A model generated the notes under the pieces. That model was not told where the DNA came from and made no database searches. It worked only from the letters and a program-made list of their open reading frames with translations. From the NCBI GenBank assembly GCA_003526525.1, contig DPVV01000540.1, positions 1 to 5,935 on the forward strand: 5,935 bases of DNA. Reading direction: 5' to 3'. The stretch comes from Lachnoclostridium phytofermentans. GTDB taxonomy: Bacteria; Bacillota; Clostridia; Lachnospirales; Lachnospiraceae. Every line of letters begins with the position of its first letter. Position 1 is the stretch's first letter. Positions 4,895-5,935 of the stretch are shown in pieces. The translations under genes and the position numbers were made by a program.

Positions 4895-5935
4895 ATGTTT
4901 AAAATTAATGAAAACTATTTAAAATTACAAGGTAGTTACCTATTTTCAACAATTGGAAAGAAAGTACGAACCTATAAAGAAGAAAACCCAGATAAGAACG
5001 TGATTAGTTTAGGTATTGGTGATGTGACACTACCTCTTGCTCCAAGCATCATAAGTGCGCTTCATAAAGCTACCGAGGAAATGGCAGCAAAGGAGACTTT
5101 CAAAGGCTACTCCCCAGACCTTGGATATGAATTTTTACGAAGTGCAATCTCAAAACATGATTACGAAGCGAGAGGAGTTCAAATTGCGATTGATGAAATC
5201 TTCATTAGTGATGGTGCGAAAAGTGATTCTGGCAACATTGGAGATATATTTGCAGAAAATAATAAGATAGCAGTTTGTGATCCAGTATATCCTGTTTATG
5301 TAGATACGAATGTAATGGCTGGTAGAACTGGTGAATTTAATACCACTACTGGTAAGTGGAGTAATGTCATCTATATGCCTTGCACCAAAGAAAATAATTT
5401 TGTACCAATGCTACCTAAGGAAACTCCAGATATCATCTATCTATGTTTCCCTAACAATCCTACAGGATCTGCAATCACAAAGAAGGAACTTCAGAAGTGG
5501 GTAGATTATGCAATTGAAAAAGGGGCAGTTATCATATACGATGCTGCTTACGAGGCATACATTAGCGAAGAAGATTGTCCCCATACTATTTATGAATGTG
5601 ATGGGGCTAAAAAATGTGCAATTGAACTTCGTAGCTTTAGTAAAAATGCTGGATTTACAGGTACTAGACTTGGTTTTACAGTAATACCAAAGGAACTAAC
5701 CAGTGGCGGTGTTTCTTTAAATAGTCTATGGGCAAGACGCCATGGTACAAAGTTTAATGGTGCACCATATATTATTCAGGCAGCTGGTGCTTCGGTTTAT
5801 TCCCCAGAAGGAATGGCAGAAACGAGAGAACAGATTGATTATTATAGGAACAATGCACGATTAATTCGTGATGGATTACTAGAAGCAGGATATCAGGTAT
5901 TTGGTGGTGTCAATGCACCTTATATCTGGTTGCAA
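4895..5935 (+). CDS. dapL: LL-diaminopimelate aminotransferase, C-terminus beyond window
   Basis: DapL transfers an amino group from glutamate to tetrahydrodipicolinate, forming LL-diaminopimelate in one PLP-dependent step and bypassing the succinylase or acetylase routes. The frame is open to the window edge and gives 347 residues; the family is about 400-410, so some 55-65 are missing. The N-terminus INENYLKLQGSYLFS (4-18) is highly characteristic, followed by LGIGDVTLPL (39-48), TFKGYSPDLGY (68-78), ISDGAKSD (104-111), DPVYPVYVDTNVMAGRTG (129-146), FPNNPTG (185-191), YDAAYEAYI (215-223) and SFSKNAGFTGTR (247-258). Lys250 is the expected PLP Schiff-base lysine, with N188 and D216 likely cofactor contacts. 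One difference is GYSP where GYGP is usual. GGAGG (4885-4889) lies 5 nt before the ATG. It is paired with dapF upstream, the next enzyme. Confidence 0.97.
   Translation, partial: MFKINENYLKLQGSYLFSTIGKKVRTYKEENPDKNVISLGIGDVTLPLAPSIISALHKATEEMAAKETFKGYSPDLGYEFLRSAISKHDYEARGVQIAIDEIFISDGAKSDSGNIGDIFAENNKIAVCDPVYPVYVDTNVMAGRTGEFNTTTGKWSNVIYMPCTKENNFVPMLPKETPDIIYLCFPNNPTGSAITKKELQKWVDYAIEKGAVIIYDAAYEAYISEEDCPHTIYECDGAKKCAIELRSFSKNAGFTGTRLGFTVIPKELTSGGVSLNSLWARRHGTKFNGAPYIIQAAGASVYSPEGMAETREQIDYYRNNARLIRDGLLEAGYQVFGGVNAPYIWLQ

Noticed and set aside
5055..5270. Plus-strand 71-codon open frame
   Set aside because: It is an out-of-frame shadow of dapL, whose own frame is open from 4895 to the window end with all family motifs.

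Overview
The window looks like a chromosomal segment from a low-GC, Gram-positive anaerobe of the Clostridia, most likely Lachnospiraceae or Lachnoclostridium-like. This is inferred from AT-rich codon use, strong AGGAGG-type ribosome binding sites, a Bacillus/Clostridium-type glutamine synthetase followed by an ANTAR regulator, and a dapF-dapL lysine/meso-DAP pair. No mobile elements, CRISPR arrays, rRNA or tRNA genes were seen.

Layout. Positions 1-486 (minus strand) hold the N-terminal 162 residues of an esterase-D/tributyrin-esterase-like alpha/beta hydrolase whose nucleophile serine is replaced by glycine. Positions 487-798 are a divergent intergenic region with a plausible minus-strand promoter and a 17-bp-period tandem repeat. 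Positions 799-1527 encode a YcdX-type PHP metallophosphatase. Positions 1528-1765 are the glnA leader: a strong sigma-A-type promoter followed at once by an intrinsic-terminator hairpin, then two more hairpins. Positions 1766-3097 encode glutamine synthetase GlnA. Positions 3128-3670 encode a pseudo-receiver/ANTAR protein with a TTG start, in the same apparent operon. Positions 3671-3973 carry a near-consensus promoter and a leader of about 200 nt with several possible hairpins. Positions 3974-4807 encode DapF, and 4895-5935 encode the first 347 residues of DapL, which runs off the window.

How the genes work together. The glnA-ANTAR pair looks like a self-contained nitrogen-assimilation module. 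ANTAR proteins bind RNA hairpins and prevent termination, and a terminator lies between the glnA promoter and the glnA start, so the ANTAR protein may control its own operon by antitermination (inference). DapL makes LL-diaminopimelate directly from tetrahydrodipicolinate and DapF epimerises it to meso-diaminopimelate, so dapF-dapL encodes the last two steps to the peptidoglycan and lysine precursor. The most interesting unexplained signals are the glnA attenuator arrangement, the structured dapF leader and the apparently serine-less esterase.
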